64,000 nt of DNA from an uncultured Bacteroidales bacterium (GTDB lineage Bacteria > Bacteroidota > Bacteroidia > Bacteroidales > Muribaculaceae): positions 30,426-94,425 of the forward strand of contig CACZAC010000018.1 of assembly GCA_902779125.1 (NCBI GenBank), given 5' to 3'. Below are positions 25,440 through 35,204 of the stretch, in pieces. Below the pieces are notes generated by a model. The model was given only the letters and a program-made list of their open reading frames with translations. It ran no database searches and was not told the DNA's origin. Both the position numbers and the translations under genes were made by a program. Position 1 is the stretch's first letter; each line of letters starts with the position of its first letter.

Positions 25440-26681
25440 TTATTGTGCGGACTCGATGGCTTGAAGTTTGTCGGCCTCACCCAGTTTGTAGTAGATGTCG
25501 CGCAACGCGTTTACCAGGTCGGGGTTGTTGGGATTGATGGCATAGGATTTCTCCAGAAATGGCAGCGCCTCACGGTACATGGGATTGACCAGGTCGGCGA
25601 GTTTCTTGCCATATAAGCGGCTGTTTTGCCGGGTCTCCTGTGCCTTATTGTAGAAGTATCGTCCCACGTTGAACAGTCCCAACGCATTGCTGTCATTGAG
25701 CTCAATGCAACGCTGATAATAGGGGAAGGCCTCATAAATATCCTCCTTGCTCTCGACCACGAGTCCCTTGAGGTTGAGCAACTCATCATCGTTGGGGTTA
25801 GCCTCCATCGCATCGTCAAGCAGGTCGTTAGCACCAGTGAAATCCTCACGAGACAGATAACTATTGATTAGGATGCGGATGTACTGTGGGTCACTGGTCC
25901 CGTACTTAATAAACGCTTCCCAAGCCAGTTTCACTACTTCCTGTTCCATGCCCATTTCGTTGAGGCAGACCAATGCATAATCGAAGGCTTCCTTATGGTC
26001 ATAGCCTGAGTTGCGGGCAACCTCGAACAGCCGCACAGCCTCGAGCGTATCAGCCTTCTGCCAAGCAGCAATGCCTTGATAATAGCGCACCTCGCTCACC
26101 AAGCTGTCAGGTTTGTTCCACCGAGGGTCATCGGTTCGGGCTGCCAATTGGCAGTAGGCCTCCCAAGCCTGGTATGCCCCATTCCAATCCTTCACATTAT
26201 ACAATTCACTGCCCACAAGGCGGAAATCGTCATGATGGTCCAGCATGCGGTTAGCGATGTCCTTGCTGTATTTGGTCCTCACCCTGGGACGCTTGGATTT
26301 CTTGTCAAGGATTTTTTCGCCCTTATTGTCGAGGATATAGACGGTATCCAATTTGAGCGCTATCAGGCTGTAATCGTAGCCATCCAGCAGAGCATGGCCC
26401 ATCAGCTTGGCATCTATTTTCTTGCCCACACGACGGTTGTCCATGTATTTGTCATAGAGTTCGATTTTGATGCGGTTGGCAAGGGCCCATGTCTCGGCAC
26501 GGTTACGCGTCTCGTCATTGGCCAATGCCGGTTCCAGCTTCTTGAAAGCCTTGTTATAACTGTCAACCGTCATGGTCAGGCCACTAATGGCTTTCTTGAC
26601 CTCGGCAATGTTGGCTCGTTGTGCCGCAGCACCAAACGCCAGCATCACGATAATGGAAAATATAATGGTAGTTCTTTTCAC
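25440..26681 (-). CDS. Secreted tetratricopeptide-repeat protein
   Basis: 413 residues with a signal peptide (IIFSIIVMLAFGAAAQ). Several degenerate TPR units are visible between about 195 and 400 (for example AWQKADTLEAVRLFEVARNSGYD and ALGLFNVGRYFYNKAQE). Likely a periplasmic scaffold; partner unknown. It is a paralog of the next gene at 26867-28000: both share the opening signal, a mid-protein Y-S-K-[DE]-I region and the same TPR tail. The start codon is GTG, preceded at 7 bases by GGAGG, a strong Shine-Dalgarno that is unusual in this window. Confidence 0.85.
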   Translation of the reverse strand: MKRTTIIFSIIVMLAFGAAAQRANIAEVKKAISGLTMTVDSYNKAFKKLEPALANDETRNRAETWALANRIKIELYDKYMDNRRVGKKIDAKLMGHALLDGYDYSLIALKLDTVYILDNKGEKILDKKSKRPRVRTKYSKDIANRMLDHHDDFRLVGSELYNVKDWNGAYQAWEAYCQLAARTDDPRWNKPDSLVSEVRYYQGIAAWQKADTLEAVRLFEVARNSGYDHKEAFDYALVCLNEMGMEQEVVKLAWEAFIKYGTSDPQYIRILINSYLSREDFTGANDLLDDAMEANPNDDELLNLKGLVVESKEDIYEAFPYYQRCIELNDSNALGLFNVGRYFYNKAQETRQNSRLYGKKLADLVNPMYREALPFLEKSYAINPNNPDLVNALRDIYYKLGEADKLQAIESAQ

Positions 26682-26688
26682 AATAATT

Positions 26689-26693
26689 CCTCC
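26689..26693 (-). promoter_or_regulatory. Shine-Dalgarno GGAGG before a GTG start
   Basis: GGAGG lies 7 bases upstream of the GTG at 26681-26679. It supports that non-ATG start. Other genes here lack such a site. Confidence 0.6.
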
Positions 26694-26706
26694 AATAAAA
26701 ACGCTG

Positions 26707-26714
26707 CAAAATTA
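26707..26714 (-). promoter_or_regulatory. Bacteroidetes -7 promoter box
   Basis: TAATTTTG on the minus strand, 25 bases before the GTG start of the TPR gene at 26681. Confidence 0.6.
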
Positions 26715-26804
26715 GTGCATTTTGATTATCCCTGCAAACGAAATGCCATGAGCATTGAGCCGTTTTAACATTATTAAGGTGTATGGAGAGGCTTATTCTG
26801 TACA

Positions 26805-26840
26805 CTAAAACGGGCAGTGAAGCTGTAACTTCACCGCCCG
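26805..26840 (-). terminator. Terminator after the second TPR gene
   Basis: Arms 26811-26822 and 26829-26840 pair 11 of 12. TTTT follows on the minus strand, just past the stop of the gene at 26867. Confidence 0.8.
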
Positions 26841-26866
26841 CAACTTTAAAAATTAATGATTATTGA

Positions 26867-28000
26867 TTACTTAACACCCATCACTTCGAACTTCCAAAGG
26901 ATGTCATCAAGAACACTATTGGGCTTGGTGTCATCAGGATTCAGTTCCATTGCTTTCCTCAAATAAGGAATAGCTTCGTCATAGATGGGTTTAAGCTTGG
27001 GAACAAGCTCCTTGTTGGTAGCATTAGGATTCTCGTCGATAATCTTTTGAGCCATCAGGTAGAGGCAACGACCAACGTTATACTGTGAATCGGCATAGTT
27101 GGGGTCAACCTCTACAGCCTTACGGTAGAAGGGCAGAGCAGACTCAACGTCTTTCATCAACTCAACAGTGAAGCCCTTGATATCATAGAGGACACCATTG
27201 TTGGGGTCATCCTTCAGGGCATTGTCAATAAAGCTGCTGGCCTTTTCATACTCATTCTTATCAATCATACCTTGAATCATGTTGGCCAGCGATGAAGTCT
27301 GGAATTCAGCAATGTTGTTATCGGTATAACCCAGCTTGCGAGAGGCTGTGAAGTTTTTGTATGCCTCATCAAACTGCTTAGCCTGGTACTGTGAATATGC
27401 CTGATAGAAACGCACCTGGCTCAGAGTGCTGTCGGGAGCAGCTACGCCGTTAGCGATGGCGAATTCAGATGATGCGATGTCGGCATAGTTACCGAAAGCA
27501 TCAGCTGCATTCTCCCAATCACTGTTCTGCAGATAGATGTTACCGGCATTGGCAATGTCACCCATGTGAGACGTGAGGGTGCTGATAATCTCCTTGCTAT
27601 ACTTGGTCTTGATCTTTTTGCTACCGTCCTTGTTAAGCTTGGGGTTGCCATTCTTATCCACCTCGGGAACACTGTCCAAGGGGAGAGCCGTCATGTAGAA
27701 CTGGTAGGCAGCATTGAGGCATTCATTCATCATGTTGTCATCAACGGCCTGACCCAACAGTTTCACTTTATACATCTCATCAAAGAGACCGAATGCAGCT
27801 TTACCTGCAGTGTACCAAGTGAGGACATCCCCAGCGCTCTCAGGATTGGTGAATGCCGGTTCGATAGCCTGAAGTACTTCAGCATAGGCTTGAGGGTTGC
27901 CAGTGCCAGCCTTCTTAGCGAGGTCCTTGACAAGGCTCATTTGAGCCGACGCGCCGAACGCCATCATGATGGCTGCGGCGAAAAGAATCATCTTTTTCAT
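26867..28000 (-). CDS. Secreted tetratricopeptide-repeat protein (paralog)
   Basis: About 377 residues from the ATG at 28000 (MKKMILFAAAIMMAFGASAQ, a good signal peptide). An ATG at 28012 only adds MLIK. TPR-like units fill about 150-370 (YQAYSQYQAKQFDEAYKNFTASRKLGY, ALPFYRKAVEVDPNYADSQYNVGRCLY). It lies 32 bases downstream of gyrA and is probably cotranscribed with it. It is followed by its own terminator and then a second, related TPR gene. Role unknown; likely periplasmic. Confidence 0.86.
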   Translation of the reverse strand: MKKMILFAAAIMMAFGASAQMSLVKDLAKKAGTGNPQAYAEVLQAIEPAFTNPESAGDVLTWYTAGKAAFGLFDEMYKVKLLGQAVDDNMMNECLNAAYQFYMTALPLDSVPEVDKNGNPKLNKDGSKKIKTKYSKEIISTLTSHMGDIANAGNIYLQNSDWENAADAFGNYADIASSEFAIANGVAAPDSTLSQVRFYQAYSQYQAKQFDEAYKNFTASRKLGYTDNNIAEFQTSSLANMIQGMIDKNEYEKASSFIDNALKDDPNNGVLYDIKGFTVELMKDVESALPFYRKAVEVDPNYADSQYNVGRCLYLMAQKIIDENPNATNKELVPKLKPIYDEAIPYLRKAMELNPDDTKPNSVLDDILWKFEVMGVK

Positions 28001-28032
28001 TTTTATTAACAAATTAATATAGTTTATAATGT

Positions 28033-30603
28033 TTATTCGTTCTCGTTTTGTTGTTCATCGTTTGTGTCCTCTGAGGCCTCTGTGTTTTCGGAATTCTCAG
28101 AGATTGCGGGAGTCTCGGGTACCTCGTTGAAGGCGTCACGTACGCTCTCCTCGTCGGTCGTCTCGGGCTCGGTATCCACCTTGCAAACGCTTGCTATCTC
28201 GTCGTTCTTCTTCTCGAGGTTGATGAGCCTTACACCCTGAGTGGCGCGTCCCACAACACGCAGTGAGCTAACCCGTAGCCTGATGGCGATGCCGCTCTTG
28301 TTGATGATGACAAGGTCGTTATCGTCGTTCACATTCTTAATTGCAATTAGTTTGCCAGTCTTGGGCGTAATGTTAATAGTTTTAACACCTTTACCGCCAC
28401 GGTTGGTCACGCGGTAGTCCTCAAGGGCACTGCGCTTGCCCATACCCTGCTCAGAAACGACGAGCACGTCGTCGCGGGTGCCGGCACGCATACAAATCAT
28501 ACCGATGACCTCATCACCCTCGCTCAGCGACATACCCTTGACACCGGTTGCGGTGCGTCCCATGGCACGAACCTTGGTCTCGGGGAAGCGGATGGCATAG
28601 CCACGGCTGTTGGCGAGAATAACCTCGCTGTCACCCTCGGTGAGGATGGCGCCCACGAGCTGGTCGTCCTCGCTGATATTGAGGGCACGGACGCCGTTAG
28701 CACGGGGACGTGAATAGGCACTCAGACTGGTGCGCTTCACGATACCGTTCTTAGTAGCAAATACGATGAAGTGTGACTGGTTGTACTCGGGATCGGTGAG
28801 TGCCGTAGCACGGACGAAGGCCATGATGCGGTTCTCGGCATCCAGATTGAGCAGGTTCTGGATCGCACGTCCCTTGCTGTTCTTGGTACCCTCGGGAATC
28901 TCGAACACACGCAGCCAGAAACAGCGTCCCGTTGCGGTGAAGAACAGCATGTAATTGTGGTTGGTGGCTTCATAGACATACTCGATGAAGTCCTCATCGC
29001 GTGTGTCACTGCCCTTGGCACCCACTCCGCCACGTGCCTGGGCACGGTATTCCTTGAGCGGGGTGCGCTTGATATATCCGAAGTGGGAGATGGTGATAAT
29101 CATGGGATCATCACTGTAGAAGTCCTCAGCATTCATCTCCTCGCTGGAATAGACAATCTGTGTGCGGCGCTCGTCGCCAAATTTTGCCTTAACCTCGAGC
29201 AATTCCTCCTCGATGACCTTGCGGCACTCGGCGGGATCGTCGAGGATAGCCTGCAGGTGCTCGATGGTCTTGCGCACCTCGGCCAACTCGTTGTGGAGCT
29301 TCTCCTGCTCCAAGCCGGTGAGCTGACGCAGACGCATCTCAACGATGGCACGGGCCTGAATCTCGGTGAGGCTGAAACGCTCACACAAGCGCTGGATGGC
29401 GTGCTCGGTTGAGTCGCTGCTCTTGATGATGGCGATGACCTCGTCGATATTGTCGCTGGCGATAATCAGTCCTTCCAGGATGTGGGCACGCTCCTTGGCC
29501 TTCTTGAGGTCGAACTGGGTGCGGCGGATAACCACCTCGTGACGGTGCTCCAGGAAGTAGTGCAGCAGTTGCTTGAGATTGAGCAGCATGGGGCGCCCAT
29601 TGACAAGGCACACATTGTTCACGCTGAACGACGACTGCAGCTCGGTCATCTTGTAGAGCTTGTTGAGAAGCACACTGGGGTTGAAGTCCTTCTTCACATC
29701 GATGACGATGCGCATACCGTGACGGTCGCTCTCGTCGTTGATGTCGGCAATGCCTTCAATCCTCTTTTCCTCGACCAGACGTGCAATATTCTCAATGAGG
29801 TCTTTCTTGTTGACGTTATAAGGAATCTCGTTGACAACGATACGCTCATGGTTGTGTTCAGTTTCAATCTCGGCTTTGGCGCGCACGACGATGCGTCCGC
29901 GACCGGTCTCAAAAGCGTCTTTCACGCCCTGGTAGCCATAGATAATGCCGCCCGTGGGGAAGTCAGGAGCCTTGATATAGTTCATCAGGTCGCTCACTTC
30001 CATCTCGGGATCCTCGAGCAAAGCCAGGCAGCCGTCAATGCACTCGCCCAGATTGTGGGGAGCCATGTTGGTTGCCATACCGACAGCGATACCTGTGGCG
30101 CCATTCACCAGCAGGTTGGGGATGCGGGTAGGCAGCACCGAGGGTTCTTCAAGGGTATTGTCAAAGTTAGGCACGAAGTCCACGGTATCCTTGTCCATGT
30201 CTTCCATCATGCTCTCGCCCATCTTGTCGAGACGCACCTCGGTGTAACGCATGGCAGCAGGACTGTCACCGTCCACCGAACCGAAGTTACCCTGTCCGTC
30301 AACCAGCGGATAACGCATTGCCCACTCCTGGGCGAGACGGACCATGGCAAAGTAAACCGAAGAGTCACCGTGGGGATGGTACTTACCAAGCACGTCACCC
30401 ACGATACGAGCCGATTTCTTGTAGGGGGCATTGGAATAGTTACGCAACTTATCCATGCCATAGAGTACCCTGCGGTGCACGGGCTTGAAACCGTCGCGCA
30501 CATCGGGTAGCGCACGCGAAACGATGACCGACATCGAGTAGTCGATGTAACTGGTCTTCATTTCGTTCTCAATGTTGATCTCTAGAATTCGATCGTTGTT
30601 CAT
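28033..30603 (-). CDS. gyrA: DNA gyrase subunit A
   Basis: 856 residues. The breakage-reunion domain carries the catalytic Tyr120 in [10 protein letters not shown] and the quinolone-determining stretch [10 protein letters not shown] (78-85). Phe85 sits where E. coli has Asp87, as I recall for Bacteroides. The C-terminal beta-pinwheel contains the GyrA box as [10 protein letters not shown], and the tail is acidic Glu/Asn-rich. It introduces negative supercoils with GyrB (not in this window). A -7 box at 30699-30706 would give a leader of about 95 bases. Confidence 0.97.
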   Translation of the reverse strand: MNNDRILEINIENEMKTSYIDYSMSVIVSRALPDVRDGFKPVHRRVLYGMDKLRNYSNAPYKKSARIVGDVLGKYHPHGDSSVYFAMVRLAQEWAMRYPLVDGQGNFGSVDGDSPAAMRYTEVRLDKMGESMMEDMDKDTVDFVPNFDNTLEEPSVLPTRIPNLLVNGATGIAVGMATNMAPHNLGECIDGCLALLEDPEMEVSDLMNYIKAPDFPTGGIIYGYQGVKDAFETGRGRIVVRAKAEIETEHNHERIVVNEIPYNVNKKDLIENIARLVEEKRIEGIADINDESDRHGMRIVIDVKKDFNPSVLLNKLYKMTELQSSFSVNNVCLVNGRPMLLNLKQLLHYFLEHRHEVVIRRTQFDLKKAKERAHILEGLIIASDNIDEVIAIIKSSDSTEHAIQRLCERFSLTEIQARAIVEMRLRQLTGLEQEKLHNELAEVRKTIEHLQAILDDPAECRKVIEEELLEVKAKFGDERRTQIVYSSEEMNAEDFYSDDPMIITISHFGYIKRTPLKEYRAQARGGVGAKGSDTRDEDFIEYVYEATNHNYMLFFTATGRCFWLRVFEIPEGTKNSKGRAIQNLLNLDAENRIMAFVRATALTDPEYNQSHFIVFATKNGIVKRTSLSAYSRPRANGVRALNISEDDQLVGAILTEGDSEVILANSRGYAIRFPETKVRAMGRTATGVKGMSLSEGDEVIGMICMRAGTRDDVLVVSEQGMGKRSALEDYRVTNRGGKGVKTINITPKTGKLIAIKNVNDDNDLVIINKSGIAIRLRVSSLRVVGRATQGVRLINLEKKNDEIASVCKVDTEPETTDEESVRDAFNEVPETPAISENSENTEASEDTNDEQQNENE

Positions 30604-30698
30604 TTGTATTCTTTACTTTTAAATCTTTCACGGGCACCGCACCGCAGGCAAACTCCGCCCCAGGCTAGCACGAATGCCACGACATTAGGTTTAACCTA

Positions 30699-30706
30699 CA
30701 AATTTA
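30699..30706 (-). promoter_or_regulatory. Bacteroidetes -7 promoter box, candidate for gyrA
   Basis: TAAATTTG on the minus strand, 95 bases upstream of the gyrA ATG. The intervening leader is GC-rich. Confidence 0.5.
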
Positions 30707-30823
30707 CGCACTTTTTTTCAATCAACAATTCGTTTTGCGCCACTTTTTGACTCATGAAGTTGCAAAATGTTTAAAAGTCTATCATTTTTATCGGTCAACA
30801 CCTTATTTTTCCCATTAAATGCT

Positions 30824-30831
30824 TATTTTTG
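30824..30831 (+). promoter_or_regulatory. Bacteroidetes -7 promoter box
   Basis: TATTTTTG, 26 bases before the exonuclease ATG at 30858. Confidence 0.6.
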
Positions 30832-30857
30832 TCCTGTTATAACAAGCTGATAAGGCC

Positions 30858-31349
30858 ATGCAGAACTTTGCAGCAATAGACTTTGAGACCGCCAACAACG
30901 AACGCACCAGCGTGTGCTCGGTGGGGGTCGTCATCGTGCGTGACGGTGAAATCACCGACACCTTCTATTCCCTTATCCAACCCGAACCCAACTATTACAG
31001 CTACTGGTGCCAACGCGTACACGGCCTGGGCCATGAGGACACCGACGATGCTCCCGTATTCCCTTTCGTTTGGGCCCAAATCGAGCCCCTGATTGAGGGG
31101 TTGCCTCTCGTTGCCCATAACAAATCCTTTGACGAGAGCTGCCTGAAGGCCGTCTTTCGTTGCTACCAGATGGATTATCCTGACTATGAGTTCCACTGCA
31201 CCTGCGTGGCCGCCAAGCGCCAGCTCAAGCAACTGCCCAACCATCAACTGCACACCGTTGCCGCCTACTGCGGATTTGACCTGAGACAGCACCACAATGC
31301 CCTGGCCGACGCCGAGGCGTGCGCCCACATCGCCCTGCAGCTCCTCTGA
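30858..31349 (+). CDS. DnaQ-like DEDDh 3'-5' exonuclease
   Basis: 163 residues. FAAIDFETAN supplies the first two acidic ligands (Asp8, Glu10), LVAHNKSFDESCL the second Asp region, and HHNALADAEACAHIALQLL the catalytic His and last Asp. It resembles the stand-alone exonuclease group similar to DNA polymerase III epsilon, without a C-terminal BRCT or other domain. It is probably used in DNA repair or RNA turnover. It lies between gyrA (divergent) and dnaA (convergent). Confidence 0.88.
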   Translation: MQNFAAIDFETANNERTSVCSVGVVIVRDGEITDTFYSLIQPEPNYYSYWCQRVHGLGHEDTDDAPVFPFVWAQIEPLIEGLPLVAHNKSFDESCLKAVFRCYQMDYPDYEFHCTCVAAKRQLKQLPNHQLHTVAAYCGFDLRQHHNALADAEACAHIALQLL

Positions 31350-31387
31350 AGTTAATCCGACTATGTTAAAGCTATAGCATGAAAGCA

Positions 31388-31415
31388 GTAGAGACACAAG
31401 ATTTTGCGTCTCTAC
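31388..31415. repeat. 28-base interspersed palindrome (copy 2)
   Basis: Arms GTAGAGACACAA and TTGCGTCTCTAC form a near-perfect inverted repeat. The same unit occurs at 14348-14375 with a few substitutions. A further short inverted repeat (TGCCC / GGGCA) follows at about 31426-31441, so the element may be longer than the shared core. Confidence 0.75.
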
Positions 31416-31470
31416 CCCATACGGATGCCCCATGCAGGGCAATCCTTAAGTTGACTTTGTTGAATTCAGC

Positions 31471-32874
31471 TTATTGAGTCAGGCTGGCAGTAATCGCCTG
31501 TACTTCACGCGAAAAGTCTTTTTCTATCGACATGCGCTGCTCAATCTGGATGCAGGCATGCAGCACGGTCGCATGGGTGCGGTCCAGCTTTGCACCGATA
31601 CTGGTTGATGACATCTGAGCCTCTTTCTTGGCGAGATACATCACCAACTGGCGGGCATCGCTGATTTCGCGCTTGCGTGATTTGCCATAAATCACATCGG
31701 TGGGCAGGTTGTAGTAGTCAGCCACAGTCTCGGCAATGGACTCAAAGGTAACCTGTTTCTCGGTAACCTTGACCGTGTTGCCGATGACGCTGCGGGCGAG
31801 GTCAATCGTGATGTCCTGTCCCAGCATGGTGGCATGGGCCAACAGGGCTACCATGACGCCTTCAAGCTCACGCACGCTCTCGGTCACATGAGAAGCAATG
31901 AAGTCGAGCACCTCGTCGCTGATGGTCAATCCGTCCTGAGCTGCTTTCATAGCGAGGAACTTGCGCCTCAGCACAAAGTCGGGCTTCTCCAATTCCACGG
32001 TCATGCCCCACTTGAAGCGGGAAATCAGCCTGGGCTCCATACCGTCGAGGTCACTCGGGCGGCAATCACTGGACATCACCAATTGGCGCTGGTGCTGATG
32101 CAAGTGGTTGAAGATATGGAAGAAGGTATTCTGGGTCTTCTCCTTTCCTGCCAGGAACTGTATATCGTCGAGCAGGAGGACGTCAATACTCTGGTAAAAA
32201 TTAATGAAGTCGTTGACTTTCTTCTGGATAACAGCGGTCGTGTACTGGCTCTCGAACACTCTCGAGGAGACATAAAGCACCCTCATGCGCGGATTATTCT
32301 CCTTGAGTTTCACGCCGATAGCCTGCAAAAGGTGGGTCTTGCCCACACCCGTTGAGCCAAAGACGAACAAGGGGTTGTAAGTCTTCACCTCGGGATGCTC
32401 GGCAATCGTCTGGCCAATGCTGAGCGCAAGCTTGTTGCTCATGCTGCTGCAATAGTTCTCAAAGGTGTATCGCGGATTGAGCTGCGGGTCGATATCCTCA
32501 AGCGTATCTTCACGCTCGAAGGGGTTGGCGACACGCGGCTTGCGGATCTTGAGTTCTTGCTTGAGCTTGACACTAGAGTTGTCCTCGGACTGCTCGACAG
32601 CACTGGCGTCATCATTAGCTACCACATTATATTTATAGGTGAGCCTGACATTCTCGCCAAATACCATCTTTAAGGCTGCCGACAAGATATCAATGTATCG
32701 ACCCTCAATCTGTTCCACAAAGAACTGCGAGGGAACCCGAAGCGTCACGCGGTTGTTTTCCTGGTCAAAGTCAACGGCAACAATGGGAGCGAACCAAACA
32801 TCAAATTGTTCGGCCGGGAGGTTTGCCTTGATGACGTCAAGGCAACGGTTCCACTGTTGTGCAACGTTAAACAT
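31471..32874 (-). CDS. dnaA: Chromosomal replication initiator DnaA
   Basis: 467 residues: domain I (1-80), an acidic linker (about 85-130), AAA+ domain III with Walker A GSTGVGKT at 173-180 and Walker B LLLDDIQFL, and a C-terminal DNA-binding domain with DRTHATVLHA. It binds DnaA boxes and opens oriC. The 422-base upstream gap has an inverted repeat but no recognisable TTATCCACA boxes, so the origin is not obviously here. Confidence 0.97.
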   Translation of the reverse strand: MFNVAQQWNRCLDVIKANLPAEQFDVWFAPIVAVDFDQENNRVTLRVPSQFFVEQIEGRYIDILSAALKMVFGENVRLTYKYNVVANDDASAVEQSEDNSSVKLKQELKIRKPRVANPFEREDTLEDIDPQLNPRYTFENYCSSMSNKLALSIGQTIAEHPEVKTYNPLFVFGSTGVGKTHLLQAIGVKLKENNPRMRVLYVSSRVFESQYTTAVIQKKVNDFINFYQSIDVLLLDDIQFLAGKEKTQNTFFHIFNHLHQHQRQLVMSSDCRPSDLDGMEPRLISRFKWGMTVELEKPDFVLRRKFLAMKAAQDGLTISDEVLDFIASHVTESVRELEGVMVALLAHATMLGQDITIDLARSVIGNTVKVTEKQVTFESIAETVADYYNLPTDVIYGKSRKREISDARQLVMYLAKKEAQMSSTSIGAKLDRTHATVLHACIQIEQRMSIEKDFSREVQAITASLTQ

Positions 32875-32991
32875 TTTGTAATATTTTTCTTAGTAATGGT
32901 TGTTTTTTTCGTGCTTTTAGCAGTACAAATTTCGGTCAATATTTTCTTATAAAAAAGTGCTCAAAAAATTTGGATATTTCATTTCAAGTGT

Positions 32992-33026
32992 AACAATGTT
33001 GAAAAACAAAGGGTTACAACATTGTT
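32992..33026. promoter_or_regulatory. Inverted repeat upstream of dnaA
   Basis: AACAATGTTG (32992-33001) and CAACATTGTT (33017-33026) form perfect 10-base arms with a 15-base spacer, about 120 bases upstream of the dnaA ATG. It is a possible operator or a leader hairpin. Apart from this and the hairpin at 33187-33224, the 422-base gap is AT-rich without other visible features. Confidence 0.5.
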
Positions 33027-33186
33027 TAAATTTTTATACATTTCATGGGATATAACTTTTATTATCTCATTCATATTCAGCCAATTAGCAACAATACATG
33101 ATTTAACTATTTCATTTTTCAAACTCGCAAATGGCTGTTATTGCTAGGGTTTGATTTTGCAAATCCCGAAAACCATAAATTTCAAA

Positions 33187-33224
33187 AAAAACTCTATTTA
33201 GATTGAGTCCAAATAGAGTTTTTT
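33187..33224. terminator. Terminator between the MCE gene and dnaA
   Basis: Arms 33187-33199 and 33211-33223 pair over 13 bp with an A-tract on one side and a T-tract on the other. It serves the minus-strand MCE gene ending at 33297. Confidence 0.75.
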
Positions 33225-33296
33225 ATCCGCTCTCAAGAGGTCATTTTGGACCTCCAGAAATGAATTGCATCAGTTAAATTCAAACACGCTAGCATG

Positions 33297-34199
33297 TTAG
33301 AAAACTTTGATATTAATATAGCGTTTGGGATTTGCCTTGATATCGGTCAGCAACGAGTCAAGACTGGCTATGGCGTGGTTAGCGTTATCATAGAGCTCGC
33401 GGTCGTTCACAATCTTGCCCAGCGAAGAATTCTTGTCGTTTAGCTGTTCGCTCAAGGCCTGCAGGTTGGCCAACGTGGTGTTGAGTTTGGTCATTGTCTC
33501 GTCAAGAGGCAACTGCTTGAGAGAGGCCGTCAAGTCAGTAATGTCGCTCGAAGCGCCAGTCAGGTTGCCTGTAATGCCATTGACGTTGTTCATCACACAG
33601 GGAATACTGCGATTCAGGTTATTCATCAGCACCGTGAGCTGCTGGGCACTTATCTGCAGTTGACGTGTAATGGCATCCAGTCTAACCAACGAAGCCCTGA
33701 GAGCAGGGTCAGAGGTCAGAGTGTTGACATTTCCCAAGATTGAGTCAACCTTGGGCAACGCCTGATTGACAACGGGCATAATGTTATCACTCACATGATC
33801 CATCAAACCTTGCTGCTTGACCGTGGGAATCATGCTACCAGTCTTCATGGCAGGACCGCCGCCCAGGTTCAGTTCCAGCGATGCCCCGCCCAGAATTCCA
33901 GAGGCCAGTGTCACGGTACTGCCCTCGGGGACCTTCATATCCTTATTCATGGCCAGCATGATCGTGATTTTGTTCTTGGCATAGTCATAATTGATTTCCC
34001 TCACCTGCCCTACCTGGAAACCATTCACGGTGATTGGAGCAGCCTCAAGCAAGCCTTCGGTGCTCTCCACCTCGGTATAGAAATAGTTGGCAGGGGTCAA
34101 CAGGTTAATACCCTTCAGATAATTGATGCCCCAGTAAAGCAGAACAAGGCCCAAAAGAACCGTGAGCGCAATCTTGACATTCTTGGTGAAAAACTTCAT
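33297..34199 (-). CDS. MCE-domain (MlaD-type) protein
   Basis: 300 residues with one N-terminal transmembrane helix (about 9-25). An MCE domain follows (about 38-115: YFYTEVESTEGLLEAAPITVNGFQVGQV, then ASGILGGASLELNLG). A long helical region (about 135-290) is typical of MlaD homologs that form tunnels for lipid transport between membranes. No Mla permease or ATPase lies beside it in the window, which is unusual for proteobacterial mla but I recall it can be scattered in Bacteroidetes. A -7 box lies at 34239-34246. Confidence 0.88.
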   Translation of the reverse strand: MKFFTKNVKIALTVLLGLVLLYWGINYLKGINLLTPANYFYTEVESTEGLLEAAPITVNGFQVGQVREINYDYAKNKITIMLAMNKDMKVPEGSTVTLASGILGGASLELNLGGGPAMKTGSMIPTVKQQGLMDHVSDNIMPVVNQALPKVDSILGNVNTLTSDPALRASLVRLDAITRQLQISAQQLTVLMNNLNRSIPCVMNNVNGITGNLTGASSDITDLTASLKQLPLDETMTKLNTTLANLQALSEQLNDKNSSLGKIVNDRELYDNANHAIASLDSLLTDIKANPKRYINIKVF

Positions 34200-34238
34200 A
34201 TTCTCGTTTATAACTTATTTATTATTCTTTACAAACGG

Positions 34239-34246
34239 CAAAATTA
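34239..34246 (-). promoter_or_regulatory. Bacteroidetes -7 promoter box
   Basis: TAATTTTG on the minus strand, 39 bases before the MCE gene ATG at 34199. Confidence 0.6.
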
Positions 34247-34393
34247 CAAATTTGTTCTTTTATTCGCCGTGATTTTTTGTAGTTTTACACATTTTTAAGA
34301 GCAATAGGTGGTAAAGAGGCACTTCAAATGTGAAAAATTGAGCCCAAAATCAAAAAAACGGTCAAATTCGGTATCTATTACAAGTTTTGTGAC

Positions 34394-34401
34394 TATTTTT
34401 G
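34394..34401 (+). promoter_or_regulatory. Bacteroidetes -7 promoter box for aroE
   Basis: TATTTTTG, 23 bases before the ATG at 34425. It argues against the longer in-frame start at 34308. Confidence 0.65.
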
Positions 34402-34424
34402 CACAATTAACAAATCCTACGATT

Positions 34425-35204
34425 ATGGAATCTCCACTTGACAAAAAAATCATATATGGGCTTATTGGCTATCCCCTGGTCCATTCCTTCTCCCATGACT
34501 TCTTTAATCAGAAGTTCATCGCCGAGGATATTAATGCCTTATACATCAATTTTGAGATTGAAGACCTCGGCTTGCTCATGGAGGTCATTGCCGAATACCC
34601 CAATCTGAACGGCTTGAATGTCACGGCGCCTTTCAAAGAAGCTGTTATCCCCTATCTGGACTCCCTTGATAACGACGCACAGGAAATCGGAGCCGTCAAT
34701 GTCATCAAATTCATCCGCGACCCCAAATCCGGCGACCTGGTTGAACTGAGAGGTTATAACAGCGACGTCGTGGGGTTTGGCAAGACCCTTGAGAGCATCC
34801 TCACACCCCAGATGACCAAGGCGATGGTGCTGGGAACGGGAGGTGCTGCCAAGGCCGTGCGTGCCGCTTTGCTCAAGCATGGCGTAGAGGTGCAATTGGT
34901 ATCTAGACGCAAGTCAGAGCAAACGCTGGTCTATGAAGAGATTACCCGAGCCATGGTTGCCAATTATCAACTCATTGTCAATGCGACTCCGCTGGGAAAG
35001 TATCCTGAAGACGACAAATGCCCCGATTTCCCCTATCGTTTCCTCACCCGTGAGCACCTGTGCTATGACCTCATCTACAACCCCGAGGAAACATTGTTCA
35101 TGAAAAATTCGGCACGCTATGGTGCCAAGACCAAAAACGGCATCGAGATGCTCTTGTTGCAAGCCTTCGACTCCTACGATATTTGGACGCGCGAGGGACT
35201 GTAA
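34425..35204 (+). CDS. aroE: Shikimate dehydrogenase
   Basis: 259 residues from the ATG at 34425 (MESPLDKKIIYGLIGYPLVHSFSHDFFN), the family's normal length. The frame is open back to 34308, but that extension is Lys/Ser-rich, unlike any AroE and upstream of the -7 box. Substrate-binding Ser residues are in HSFSHDF, the catalytic Lys in NVTAPFKEAV, and the NADP loop in VLGTGGAAKAVRAAL. It reduces 3-dehydroshikimate in aromatic amino-acid synthesis. Its TAA overlaps the comEC ATG (TAATG), implying coupled translation. Confidence 0.95.
   Translation: MESPLDKKIIYGLIGYPLVHSFSHDFFNQKFIAEDINALYINFEIEDLGLLMEVIAEYPNLNGLNVTAPFKEAVIPYLDSLDNDAQEIGAVNVIKFIRDPKSGDLVELRGYNSDVVGFGKTLESILTPQMTKAMVLGTGGAAKAVRAALLKHGVEVQLVSRRKSEQTLVYEEITRAMVANYQLIVNATPLGKYPEDDKCPDFPYRFLTREHLCYDLIYNPEETLFMKNSARYGAKTKNGIEMLLLQAFDSYDIWTREGL

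Noticed and set aside
32875-33296. oriC next to dnaA
   Set aside because: AT-rich, but no DnaA-box cluster could be read. Skew cannot be computed here.
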